A stretch of 64,000 nucleotides of DNA from Crossiella cryophila (GTDB lineage Bacteria > Actinomycetota > Actinomycetes > Mycobacteriales > Pseudonocardiaceae). A program made the translations under genes and the position numbers. Shown piece after piece: positions 39,778-49,400 of this stretch; within the stretch, counting starts at the first letter, position 1; the number at the start of each line of letters is the position of its first letter. Under the pieces are notes generated by a model. That model searched no databases and was not told the origin of the DNA. It worked only from the letters and a program-made list of their open reading frames with translations. The stretch is from contig NZ_JACHMH010000001.1 in assembly GCF_014204915.1 (NCBI RefSeq), positions 8,395,501 to 8,459,500 of the forward strand, in the 5' to 3' direction.

Positions 39778-40209
39778 ATGGCGGTAAAAGACCTGTACCA
39801 GGAGCTAGCGGACGTACCGGACAAATTCGACTACACCGCGGACCACGCGTGGATCGAGTTCGGCGAGGACACGGTCAAGCTCGGCCTGACCGCGCCGGCC
39901 TCCCGATGCCTCGGCACGGTGCGCTACCTCAGCCTGCCCCCGCGCGGCGCGCGACTGGAGGCGGGTGAGCGCTGTGGCCTGATCGCCTCGATCCGGCTGT
40001 GCAGCGACTTGTTCGCACCGGTCAGCGGAGAGGTCGTCGAGGTCAACACCGAGGTGCTCGACGACCCCTCCTTGCTGTTGTGCAGCAACGATTCCGATGT
40101 CTCGTGGCTGGTGAAGGTGCGGCTGACGGCGTGGCCGGAGCACGTGCTGACCCCGGAGGAGTACCGGGAGTGCGTCGGCTCGGCCTTCCCCAGTCACGCC
40201 AAGGACTGA
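39778..40209 (+). CDS. GcvH-like protein lacking the lipoyl-lysine
   Basis: 143 residues, the whole length a glycine-cleavage H-protein fold: YTADHAWIEFGEDTVKLGLTAPA at the start, DLFAPVSGEVVEVN in the core, and WLVKVRL near the end. The lipoylation motif that normally reads ESVKAASD is ASIRLCSD, so Arg73 replaces the lipoyl Lys and the preceding Glu is gone. It therefore cannot carry lipoate in the usual way. No gcvT or gcvP is near. A regulatory or scaffold role is possible but unproven. The gene is monocistronic with an apparently leaderless promoter. Confidence 0.85.
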   Translation: MAVKDLYQELADVPDKFDYTADHAWIEFGEDTVKLGLTAPASRCLGTVRYLSLPPRGARLEAGERCGLIASIRLCSDLFAPVSGEVVEVNTEVLDDPSLLLCSNDSDVSWLVKVRLTAWPEHVLTPEEYRECVGSAFPSHAKD

Positions 40210-40210
40210 C

Positions 40211-41869
<1,659 letters not shown>

Positions 41870-41994
41870 TGACGACCCTTCTCCCGGAGCAGGTGACGCG
41901 GATGCGCCGATCATGCCGCTTCGGCGGGGGCTGGTCCTAGTGACGCGCGCGGATTTCTACTCGCGGGTAGCGGATTGCGCGGATTGCCGGCGGG

Positions 41995-42441
41995 TCACGG
42001 GGTCCAGGCGTGCTCCAGGACGGCGACCAGGGGGGCCAGTTCGGGCAGTGCCTGGGCTTCGGCGAGGGCCTCGGCCAGCGCGTCGTCGTGGATCGGGCGG
42101 GCCTGGTCGACCAGGCGCTGGCCTGCCGCGGTGACCTCGGTGTAGATGCCGCGCCGGTCGTCGGCGCACAGGTAGCGCTCCAGCAGGCCGCGCTCCTCCA
42201 GCCTGGTGACCAGGCGGGTGGTCGCGGACTGGCTCAGCACCACCGCGTTGGCCAGCTGGTTCATCCGCATGTGCCAGCCGTCCTGGCGGGACAGGATGGA
42301 GAGCACGCTGAACTCGCGCACGGACAACTCGTGCTCCTTCTGCAGCGCCCGCTCGAGTTTGTCCTCGATCCGGCCGTGCAGCGCCGCCAGGGTGCGCCAC
42401 CCCTGAGCCCGCGCTTCGACCGCGTCGTCGGCCAGTCCCAT
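41995..42441 (-). CDS. MarR-family regulator
   Basis: 148 residues. Winged HTH: SVREFSVLSILSRQDGWHMRMNQLANAVVLSQSATTRLVTRLEERGLLERY (in part), with the wing CADDRRGIYTEVT. It is divergent from an MFS-SDR-AKR operon, with an inverted repeat CAATAACC/GGTTATTG between, so it probably represses that operon until an inducer such as a quinone or aldehyde binds. The ATG at 42441 is chosen; GTG 42450 is an alternative. Confidence 0.85.
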   Translation of the reverse strand: MGLADDAVEARAQGWRTLAALHGRIEDKLERALQKEHELSVREFSVLSILSRQDGWHMRMNQLANAVVLSQSATTRLVTRLEERGLLERYLCADDRRGIYTEVTAAGQRLVDQARPIHDDALAEALAEAQALPELAPLVAVLEHAWTP

Positions 42442-42506
42442 CGCCTTCACCCCGTCTGAGCTGCTCGGCTTGCGCCGTCCGGTCTACCGGTGCATCATAC
42501 AGCTCG

Positions 42507-42551
42507 TGCAATAACCAGCGTGTGCAACTATCGCAGACGCGGGTTATTGTG
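42507..42551. promoter_or_regulatory. Candidate MarR operator region
   Basis: CAATAACC (42509-42516) and GGTTATTG (42542-42549) are inverted around 25 bp that also contain GTGTGCAAC. It lies between the divergent marR-type and MFS genes. Confidence 0.5.
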
Positions 42552-42592
42552 AACGCCGCTAGTTGAGTACGCTACCTACCTGGGAGCTGGAC

Positions 42593-43789
42593 ATGCCCGT
42601 TGCACTGCTCGCCCTGGCGATCAGCGCGTTCGCCATCGGCACCACCGAGTTCGTCATCATGGGGCTGTTGCCCGAGGTGGCGGCCGATTTCGGGGTGTCC
42701 ATCCCGGCCGCGGGGCTGCTCATCACCGGGTACGCGCTCGGTGTCGTGGTCGGCGGCCCGGTGCTCACCGCGGTCGGCTCGAAGCTGCCGCGCAAGACGA
42801 TCCTGGTCAGCCTGATGGTGCTGTTCATCGCCGGGAACCTGTTCTCCGCGCTGGCCGAGACCTACGGGCTGCTGATGACCGGCCGGGTGGTCGCCGCGCT
42901 CGCGCACGGCGCGTTCTTCGGCGTCGGCTCGGTGGTGGCCGCGGACCTGGTCGCGCCGGAGCGGCGGGCCAGCGCGATCGCGCTGATGTTCACCGGGCTG
43001 ACCATGGCCAACGTGCTCGGCGTGCCGCTGGGCACCGCGCTGGGTCAGCAGCTCGGCTGGCGGTCCACCTTCTGGGCGGTGACCGTGCTCGGGGTGCTCG
43101 GCCTGATCGGCATCCTCGCCCTGGTCCCGCGCACCCAGGCCGCCCCCGGCGGTGGGCTGCGCGGCGAACTCGCGGTGTTCCGGATCCCGCAGGTGTGGCT
43201 GGCGCTGGCGATGACCACGCTCGGCTTCGGCGGGGTGTTCGCCTCCTTCACCTACATCGCGCCGATGATGACCCAGGTCGCCGGGTTCGCCGGCGGCACC
43301 GTGACCTGGCTGCTGGTGCTCTTCGGCGCCGGACTGTTCGTGGGCAACCTGCTCGGCGGCAGGGCCGCGGACCGCGCGCTGATGCCCAGCCTGTACGTGA
43401 TCCTGGCCGTGCTGGCCGCGGTGCTGTTCACCTTCACCTTCACCGCGCACTCCCAGCTCGGCTCGGTGCTGACCATCGCGGTGTTCGGCATCGCCGGGTT
43501 CGCCACGGTTGCGCCACTGCAGATGCGGGTACTGACCAAGGCGGCGGGTGCGCCCGCACTGGCCTCGGCGGCCAACGTGGCCGCGTTCAACCTGGGCAAC
43601 GCCGGTGGCGCCTGGCTGGGCGGACTGGCCATCGAGAACGGGCTGGGCTACACCGCGCCGAACTGGATCGGCGGCACGCTCACTGTGGCCGGACTGGCGG
43701 TCGCGTTGTTCTCCGGCTGGCTGGACCGGCGCGGGCGCGCGACGATCGACACCGCGTCGATCGAACCGGCCACCGCCCTGGCCCGCTGA
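42593..43789 (+). CDS. MFS drug/sugar efflux transporter (DHA1/AraJ type)
   Basis: 398 residues, 12 transmembrane segments. The first helix reads LALAISAFAIGTTEFVIMGLLP, the signature of AraJ/YdhP-like exporters, and motif C-like GYALGVVVGGP appears in TM2. The ATG at 42593 has GGGAG upstream. It heads an operon with an SDR and an aldo-keto reductase and is opposite MarR, so it is likely to export a toxic compound or its reduced product. Confidence 0.85.
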   Translation: MPVALLALAISAFAIGTTEFVIMGLLPEVAADFGVSIPAAGLLITGYALGVVVGGPVLTAVGSKLPRKTILVSLMVLFIAGNLFSALAETYGLLMTGRVVAALAHGAFFGVGSVVAADLVAPERRASAIALMFTGLTMANVLGVPLGTALGQQLGWRSTFWAVTVLGVLGLIGILALVPRTQAAPGGGLRGELAVFRIPQVWLALAMTTLGFGGVFASFTYIAPMMTQVAGFAGGTVTWLLVLFGAGLFVGNLLGGRAADRALMPSLYVILAVLAAVLFTFTFTAHSQLGSVLTIAVFGIAGFATVAPLQMRVLTKAAGAPALASAANVAAFNLGNAGGAWLGGLAIENGLGYTAPNWIGGTLTVAGLAVALFSGWLDRRGRATIDTASIEPATALAR

Positions 43790-43829
43790 ATACCAGTCTC
43801 CACCGCATATATCGCCGTACTGAATATCC
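43789..43829. repeat. 17-bp-period TA cluster 5 (intergenic)
   Basis: GAATACC, GCATATATCG and GAATATCC, with TA at 43791, 43808 and 43825, exactly 17 bp apart. It starts in the MFS stop codon region and lies 27-65 bp upstream of the SDR start. CGCATATATCGCC at 43804-43816 is identical to 13523-13535. Confidence 0.8.
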
Positions 43830-43855
43830 TCGCCCACGAAAGGCAGCAAGCAGCG

Positions 43856-44641
43856 ATGAAGATCGACCTGACCGGACGCACCGCCCTCGTCACCGGCTCG
43901 ACCAGCGGGATCGGCTACGCCGTGGCCGCCGGGTTCGCCCAGGCGGGCGCCGCGGTCGTGGTCAACGGCCGCAGTGCGGACCGGGTGGAGCAGGCCGTGG
44001 CCAAGCTCAAGGCGGAGACCGGCTCGGCCACCATCACCGGCGTCGCGGCCGACATCGCCACCGCCGAGGGCGCCGACGGGCTGTTCGAGCAGCTCCCGGA
44101 CGTGGACATCCTGATCAACAACACCGGGATCTTCGAGCCGAAGCCGGTCTTCGAGATCACCGACGCGGACTGGCTGCGCTTCTTCGAGGTCAACGTGCTC
44201 TCCGGGGTACGGCTGTCCCGGCACTACGCGCCGCGGATGGCAGCGCGCGGCTGGGGCCGGGTGATCTTCGTCAGCAGCGAGTCCGCGGTGATGATCCCGC
44301 GCGAGATGGTGCACTACGGGATGACCAAGACCGCCCAGCTCTCGGTGGCCCGCGGCCTGGCCCTGGAGGTGGCCGGCACCGGGGTCACGGTGAACAGCGT
44401 GCTGCCCGGCTCCACCCTGACCGAGGGCGTGCGCACCTTCATCGGCGAGCTGTACCCGGACCTGCCCTTCGAGGCGGCCGAGCGCGAGTTCATGGCAACC
44501 GACCGGCCGACCTCGCTGCTCAAGCGGCTGATCCGGCCGGAGGAGATCGCCAACCTGATCGTCTACACCGCCAGCGAGGGCGCCTCGGCCACCACCGGCG
44601 CCGCGCTGCGCGTCGACGGCGGCCTGATCCCCACCATCTGA
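43856..44641 (+). CDS. Short-chain dehydrogenase/reductase
   Basis: 261 residues, classical SDR: cofactor motif TGSTSGIGYAVA, NNTG in place of NNAG, catalytic Ser in VSSESAVM and Tyr-x3-Lys in HYGMTK, and C-terminal GAALRVDGGLI. GRS after beta-2 (VVVNGRSADR) suggests NADP. Substrate unknown. The ATG at 43856 has GAAAGG 13 bp upstream. It is 66 bp after the MFS gene, with TA cluster 5 in the gap, and is followed by an aldo-keto reductase. Confidence 0.88.
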   Translation: MKIDLTGRTALVTGSTSGIGYAVAAGFAQAGAAVVVNGRSADRVEQAVAKLKAETGSATITGVAADIATAEGADGLFEQLPDVDILINNTGIFEPKPVFEITDADWLRFFEVNVLSGVRLSRHYAPRMAARGWGRVIFVSSESAVMIPREMVHYGMTKTAQLSVARGLALEVAGTGVTVNSVLPGSTLTEGVRTFIGELYPDLPFEAAEREFMATDRPTSLLKRLIRPEEIANLIVYTASEGASATTGAALRVDGGLIPTI

Positions 44642-44682
44642 CCCACCCCCCTGATTTCCCGCACGCCACGAAAGGAAGATCG

Positions 44683-45510
44683 ATGAGCACCGTTCCGTCC
44701 CTCACCCTCAACAACGGGGTGGCCATGCCGCAGCTGGGCTTCGGCGTGTTCCAGGTGCCGGACGCCGAGACCGAGGCCGCCGTCACGCACGCCCTGGCGG
44801 CCGGGTACCGCAGCATCGACACCGCGGCCATCTACGGCAACGAGGCGGGCGTCGGCGCCGCCCTGGCCGCCGCGGACGTCCCGCGCGAGGAGCTGTTCAT
44901 CACCACGAAGCTGTGGAACAGCGACCAGGGCTACGACAGCGCCCTGCGTGCCTTCGACACCAGCCTGGACAAACTGAAGCTGGACTACCTGGACCTGTAC
45001 CTGATCCACTGGCCCGCCCCGGCCAACGGCCGCTACGTGGACTCCTGGAAAGCGCTGACCAAGCTCCAGGCCGACGGCCGCGTCCGCGCCATCGGCGTGT
45101 CCAACTTCCAGCCCGGCCACCTCAAGGACGTCATCGACGCCACCGGCGTGGTCCCCGCCGTGAACCAGGTCGAACTGCACCCCCGCCTGATCCAGTCCGA
45201 GGTCCGCGCCGCCCACCAGGACCTGGGCATCGCCACCGAGGCCTGGAGCCCCCTGGCCAAGGGCGGCCTGCTCGACCACGACCTGCTGACCACCCTGGCC
45301 ACCAAGTACGACCGCACCCCCGCCCAGGTCGTCCTCCGCTGGCACCTCCAGCTCGGCAACATCGTCATCCCGAAGTCGGTAACCCCGTCCCGCATCAAGG
45401 AAAACCTCAACGTCTTCGACTTCGACCTGACCCAGGACGACCTCGCCACCATCTCCACCCTCGACGACAACCACCGCACCGGCCCCAACCCCGACACCTT
45501 CAACGCCTAA
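44683..45510 (+). CDS. Aldo/keto reductase (2,5-diketogluconate-reductase type)
   Basis: 275 residues. The AKR tetrad is Asp46, Tyr51, Lys76 and His109 (SIDTAAIYGNE, TTKLWN, LIHWP), with IGVSNFQPGHL and IPKSVTPSRIKENL for NADPH binding. This is the AKR5-like group that reduces aldehydes, methylglyoxal and keto sugars. The ATG has AAGGAAG 6 bp upstream. It is the third gene of the MarR-controlled group, which as a whole suggests detoxification of a reactive carbonyl. The structured repeat tract follows directly. Confidence 0.9.
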   Translation: MSTVPSLTLNNGVAMPQLGFGVFQVPDAETEAAVTHALAAGYRSIDTAAIYGNEAGVGAALAAADVPREELFITTKLWNSDQGYDSALRAFDTSLDKLKLDYLDLYLIHWPAPANGRYVDSWKALTKLQADGRVRAIGVSNFQPGHLKDVIDATGVVPAVNQVELHPRLIQSEVRAAHQDLGIATEAWSPLAKGGLLDHDLLTTLATKYDRTPAQVVLRWHLQLGNIVIPKSVTPSRIKENLNVFDFDLTQDDLATISTLDDNHRTGPNPDTFNA

Positions 45511-45524
45511 CCCCACCCGCCCCA

Positions 45525-45672
45525 CAACAGCCAACACCCCGTACCACAACGGCCAACACACCGTCCCAGAACGGCCAACACGCGCGGCAGGGCTTCAACC
45601 CTCCGCGCGTGTTGGCCGTTGTCGTACCGAGTGTTGGCCGTTGTCGTACGGCACGTTGGCCGTTGTGGGACG
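45525..45672. repeat. 22-bp boxes with AACGGCCAACAC core, three direct then three inverted
   Basis: Direct copies lie near 45525, 45546 and 45568; inverted copies (GTGTTGGCCGTTGT or close) near 45609, 45631 and 45654. Spacing is about 22 bp. The inner pair extends into a 17-bp perfect stem (ACGGCCAACACGCGCGG and its complement) with a 4-bp inner stem around CTTCAA, so it may also terminate the AKR operon. Two further direct copies occur near 46424-46465. Confidence 0.8.
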
Positions 45673-45820
45673 GCGGGCGGGCTGGCGGAGCCCGGAGCGG
45701 GGAGCGTTGGGGGCAGGCGGGCGAAGCCCGGGAACACTGCGGCTAGGCGGTTCTGACGCGCTGCGGCCGGGCGAAGCCCGAACACCAGCAGCCGGGGTGG
45801 CTTTTCAACACTCCCCGAGC

Positions 45821-45969
45821 GGTTCCCCCATCCCCGTCAGCCTGGAGAGGACACACCACATCCCGGGCGCGCAGACCGCAACCTGCCGCCGCCCTAGCCA
45901 CCCAACCGCAACGGTCTGCGTGCCCGGGATGTGGTTTGGTATCGGAAGGCTGACGGGGATGGGGGAACC
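45821..45969. repeat. 149-bp imperfect palindrome
   Basis: Perfect outer arms of 23 bp (45821-45843 and 45947-45969), a second perfect 14-bp stem ACCACATCCCGGGC (45855-45868/45922-45935) and an 8-bp stem GCAGACCG (45871-45878/45912-45919). The loop is 45879-45911. Confidence 0.85.
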
Positions 45970-46016
45970 GTACGAGCACTGCTCTTCTTCTCTGCCCTTG
46001 TTCTTGATTTTCCCCC

Positions 46017-46118
46017 CCATCCTTTGATTTCTGCCCGTCCGGCGAGGACGATCTTGATCTTGACTTTGGTTTTAGATCAAGATCAAAAGCGAAAGGATGG
46101 CCTCGCCGGCCGGGCAGA
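46017..46118. repeat. Palindrome with AT-rich core and alternative pairing
   Basis: Outer arms 46030-46047 and 46101-46118 match in 17 of 18 positions; the inner stem GATCTTGATCT (46050-46060) pairs perfectly with AGATCAAGATC (46074-46084). CCATCCTTT at 46017-46025 can instead pair with AAAGGATGG at 46092-46100, which competes with or knots the first fold. Confidence 0.75.
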
Positions 46119-46206
46119 CCACCGGAGGGGGAGGGCAGATCAAACCCCGGGATGAGCAGGTTGCGGGGCGGGGTTTGTGCTGCCGGGGCCTGAACCAGCG
46201 TGGCTC

Positions 46207-46370
46207 CGAGGGCTCGTGTGTTCTCCGCACGGCCTTCCGCAAGCCAACCACACCTCACCGAGCGGCCCCCGTTGCGGATTCGTGGGCACGCGGCGGCAGG
46301 TTGCAGGGGCCACTCGGCGAGGCGCGGTCAGCAAGCTCCAGGCCGTACGGAGAACACACGAGAACCCTCG
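46207..46370. repeat. 164-bp imperfect palindrome
   Basis: The outer arms 46213-46235 and 46340-46362 match in 22 of 23 positions, and CGAGGG adds 6 bp across a 2-base bulge. Inner arms 46253-46269 and 46306-46322 match in 15 of 17. Confidence 0.8.
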
Positions 46371-46494
46371 TCGTGGGGTTTTCACCCCCAAACCCCCAAC
46401 CCCAAACCCCGGCCTGCGGCCGTACAACAACGGCCAACACACCGTACGAGAACGGCCAACACTCGGGATGATCTTCCTCCCGGTCAGCCTCGGG

Positions 46495-49400
46495 TCAGGT
46501 GCACTGCGAGCGTTGTGGGACGCCCGGGAAATACTGATCCCACTCCTGCTCGGTCAGCTCCGCCTCCGGCAACCCGCACACCGCCGCAGCGGCCTGCTCC
46601 GGATCCGCGTCCCACAGCAACACCACCCCGTCATGCCCCCCACTGACCACCGTCTTCCCATCCGGGCTGAACTGCCCGCTGTACACCCGGTCCTTGTGCA
46701 ACGCCAGCACCGCCGACTCGGTCAGCCTGCCCTCGGCCGAGACCTCCCACAGCCGCAACGTCTGATCGGCGCCGGTCGAGGCCAGCGTCCGGCCATCGGG
46801 GCTGAACGCCACCGAGTACGTCGTGTTGCCGTGCTCCGTCTTGGCCTCCACCAGCTTCGGATCGGCCGGATTCCGGATGTCCCACATGCGCACCGAGTGG
46901 TCCGCGCCGGTGGAGGCGACCAGCGTGCCCTCCGGGTTGATCGCGACCGAGTACGGCAGGTCCTGGTGGCCGCCCGCGGTGGCCAGGGCGGTGGCGCGCT
47001 GGTAGTCCTCGATCCGCCACAGCCGGACGGAGCGGTCGGCGGCCGCGGCGGCCAGGATGCGGGTCTTCTCGTTGTAGGACACGGCCATGATGGCGTCGGT
47101 GGGGCTGGTCAGCTGGGCGCCGCGGCGGGGGTTGGCCGGGTCGCGGATGTCCCACATCAGCACCGTGCTGTCGATGCTGCCGGTGATCAGGGTGGCGCCG
47201 CCCTCGGCGAAGGCCACCGACAGCACCCCGTCCTCATGCCCTTCCAGGGTGCCGCGCAGGGTGACCTCGGCCAGGTCGGTGACCGACCAGAGGCGGACCT
47301 TGCCGTCCAGGGTGGCGGTGGCCAGCAGGCTGCCGTCGGGGCTGAACCGGACGTCGTAGACCACGTCGTCGTGGCCCGGCAACACCTTCACCAGCTTCGG
47401 GTGCCGCTGGTCGCGCACGTCCCACAGTCGCACGGTGCGGTCGGCGCTGCCGGTGGCGAGCAGTTTCTGGTTGGGGTGCAGCACCGCGGTGCGCACCGGG
47501 CCGCTGTGCGCGCTCAGCTCGGGCAGCTCCACCGGGCGTTCCGGGTTGGCGAAGTCCCACAGCCGCACGCTCTGGTCCAGGCTGCCGGAAGCCAGCGTGG
47601 TGCCGTCGGGGTGGAAGACCACCGAGCGCACGATGTCGGTGTGCTTGCTCAGCACCGCGCCCGCCCTCGGCCGGGCCCGGTCGCGCAGGTGCCAGACCCG
47701 GATGTCGTTGTCCAGCGCGGCGGAGACCAGGGTGTCCCCGCTCGGGCTGAAGGTGAGGTCGAAGACGGTGTCCCGGTGCCCCTCCAGGTGCGGCAGCGCG
47801 ACCGGGTTGGCCGGGTCGCGCAGGTCCCACACCCGCACGCTGCGGTCGACCGCGCCGGTGGCGAACAGGGTGCCGTCGTGGTTGAAGGCCGCGCCGAAGG
47901 CGGTCTGCCGGTCCACCGGCAGGTTGCCGGAGCGGGCCACCTGCAGGCTGCCCAGCTGGCGTGGGGCCGCCGGGTCGCGGATGTCCCAGAACCGCACCGG
48001 CTGGTCGCCGGAGCCCGCGATGGCGAAGGTGCGGCCATCCGGGCTGAAGGCCATGCCGTGCACGGTCCTGGCGTCCTTGAACTTGGCCCGTGGCTTGGCC
48101 GCGGCCGGATCGCGCACGTCCCAGAGTTCGACCACGCCGTCCACCCCGGCCACCGCCAGCAGTCCGCCGCTGCGGTCGAAGGCCAGTGCGCTGACCGGGG
48201 CGCCCTGCCACGGCAACCGGCCGATCTCCTTGCTCTGCCGCGGATCGCTGACATCCCAGAACAGCACGCCCGCACCGCCGGAGGCGACCACGCCGCCGCC
48301 GGGCCGGTAGGCCAGCGCGACCACCGGGCCGCGGTGCCCGTGCAGGGTGCGCAGCCGGTACGGATGCCTGCGGTCGCTGACGTCCCACAGGCTCAGCGTG
48401 CTGTTCTGGTTGGCCACCACCAGGTGCCTGCCGTCCGGGCTGTACATGGCCGCGCCGACGGTGTTGCCCTGTTCGGTGAGCGGGCTGGCGTAGTGGGTGG
48501 CGTTGGTGCTCAACAGGTTGCCGCGGGTCTCCGGGATCGGCGCGAGCCGGTAGGCGGCCAGGCTGAGCCGGGCGGCCAGCGCGGGATTGGTGCCACGCAG
48601 GGAGATCGCCCGGTCGGAGACCTGCTGGGCGAGGGTGGTGGTGCGTTCCTCGTCGGCCATCCGCTGGGAGTCCACGGCGAAGCCGGTGGCCACCACGCTG
48701 AGCACGAGCATCACGGTGAGCAGCGCGACGGCCTGCCACAGCCGCCGGGTGCGCCGCCGGTCGGTCTGGTCCTGCCGGGCCTGTTCGGCCAGGCTGTCGG
48801 TGAGGAAACGCCGCTCCCCCGCGGAGAGCGTGGCGTCGTTGCGGGTGGCCCAGTCCTTGGCCACGGCCAGCCGGGAGCCGCGGTAGAGCGCGCCGGGATC
48901 ACGGTGGTCGGTCTCCCAGCCCGCGGCGGCCTCGGTGAGCTGGCGGTGCACCCGCAGGCCCTCCCGGTCCTCGGTGAGCCAGCCGCGCAGCCGGGGCCAG
49001 GACCGGATCAGCGCCTCGTGGGTGATCTCCACGGTGTCGCCGTCGCGGGTGAGCAGGCGGGCCGCGGTGAGCCGGTCGAGCACCAGCGCGGTGTCCGGGT
49101 CGGCGGTGTCGAGTTCGCCGCGGTGGATGCGGCGTTTGGTGTCCTCGGTGCCCTCGCCGAGCGCGGTCAGGCGCAGCAGGATCCGCCGCAGCAGGGCCCG
49201 CTGGTCCTCGGTGAGTCCACTGTGGACTTCCTCGGCGGTGCGGGCGACGGCGTGTTCGATGCCGCCGACGGCGTCGTAACCGGCCAGGGTGAGCGTGGTG
49301 CCGCGGCGCCGCCGCCAGGTCTCCAGCAGCGCGTGCGAGACCAGCGGCAGCACGCCCGGTCGGCCGGCGGCATCGGCGACCAGGCGGGTGACCAGTGCGG

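Larger units (their letters stand above)
45511..46494. other. Non-coding tract of boxes and large palindromes
   Basis: About 1 kb without a protein-like frame between the AKR and nSTAND genes. In order: a nested array of 22-bp boxes (45525-45672), a 149-bp imperfect palindrome (45821-45969), an AT-rich stem flanked by GC-rich arms (46017-46118), a 9-bp stem (46141-46149/46169-46177), a 164-bp imperfect palindrome (46207-46370), and two more 22-bp boxes (about 46424-46465). Confidence 0.7.

Noticed and set aside
45525-45672. CRISPR-like spacing of the 22-bp boxes
   Set aside because: Copies are in both orientations, spacers are only about 8-10 bp and partly conserved, and no cas gene is present.
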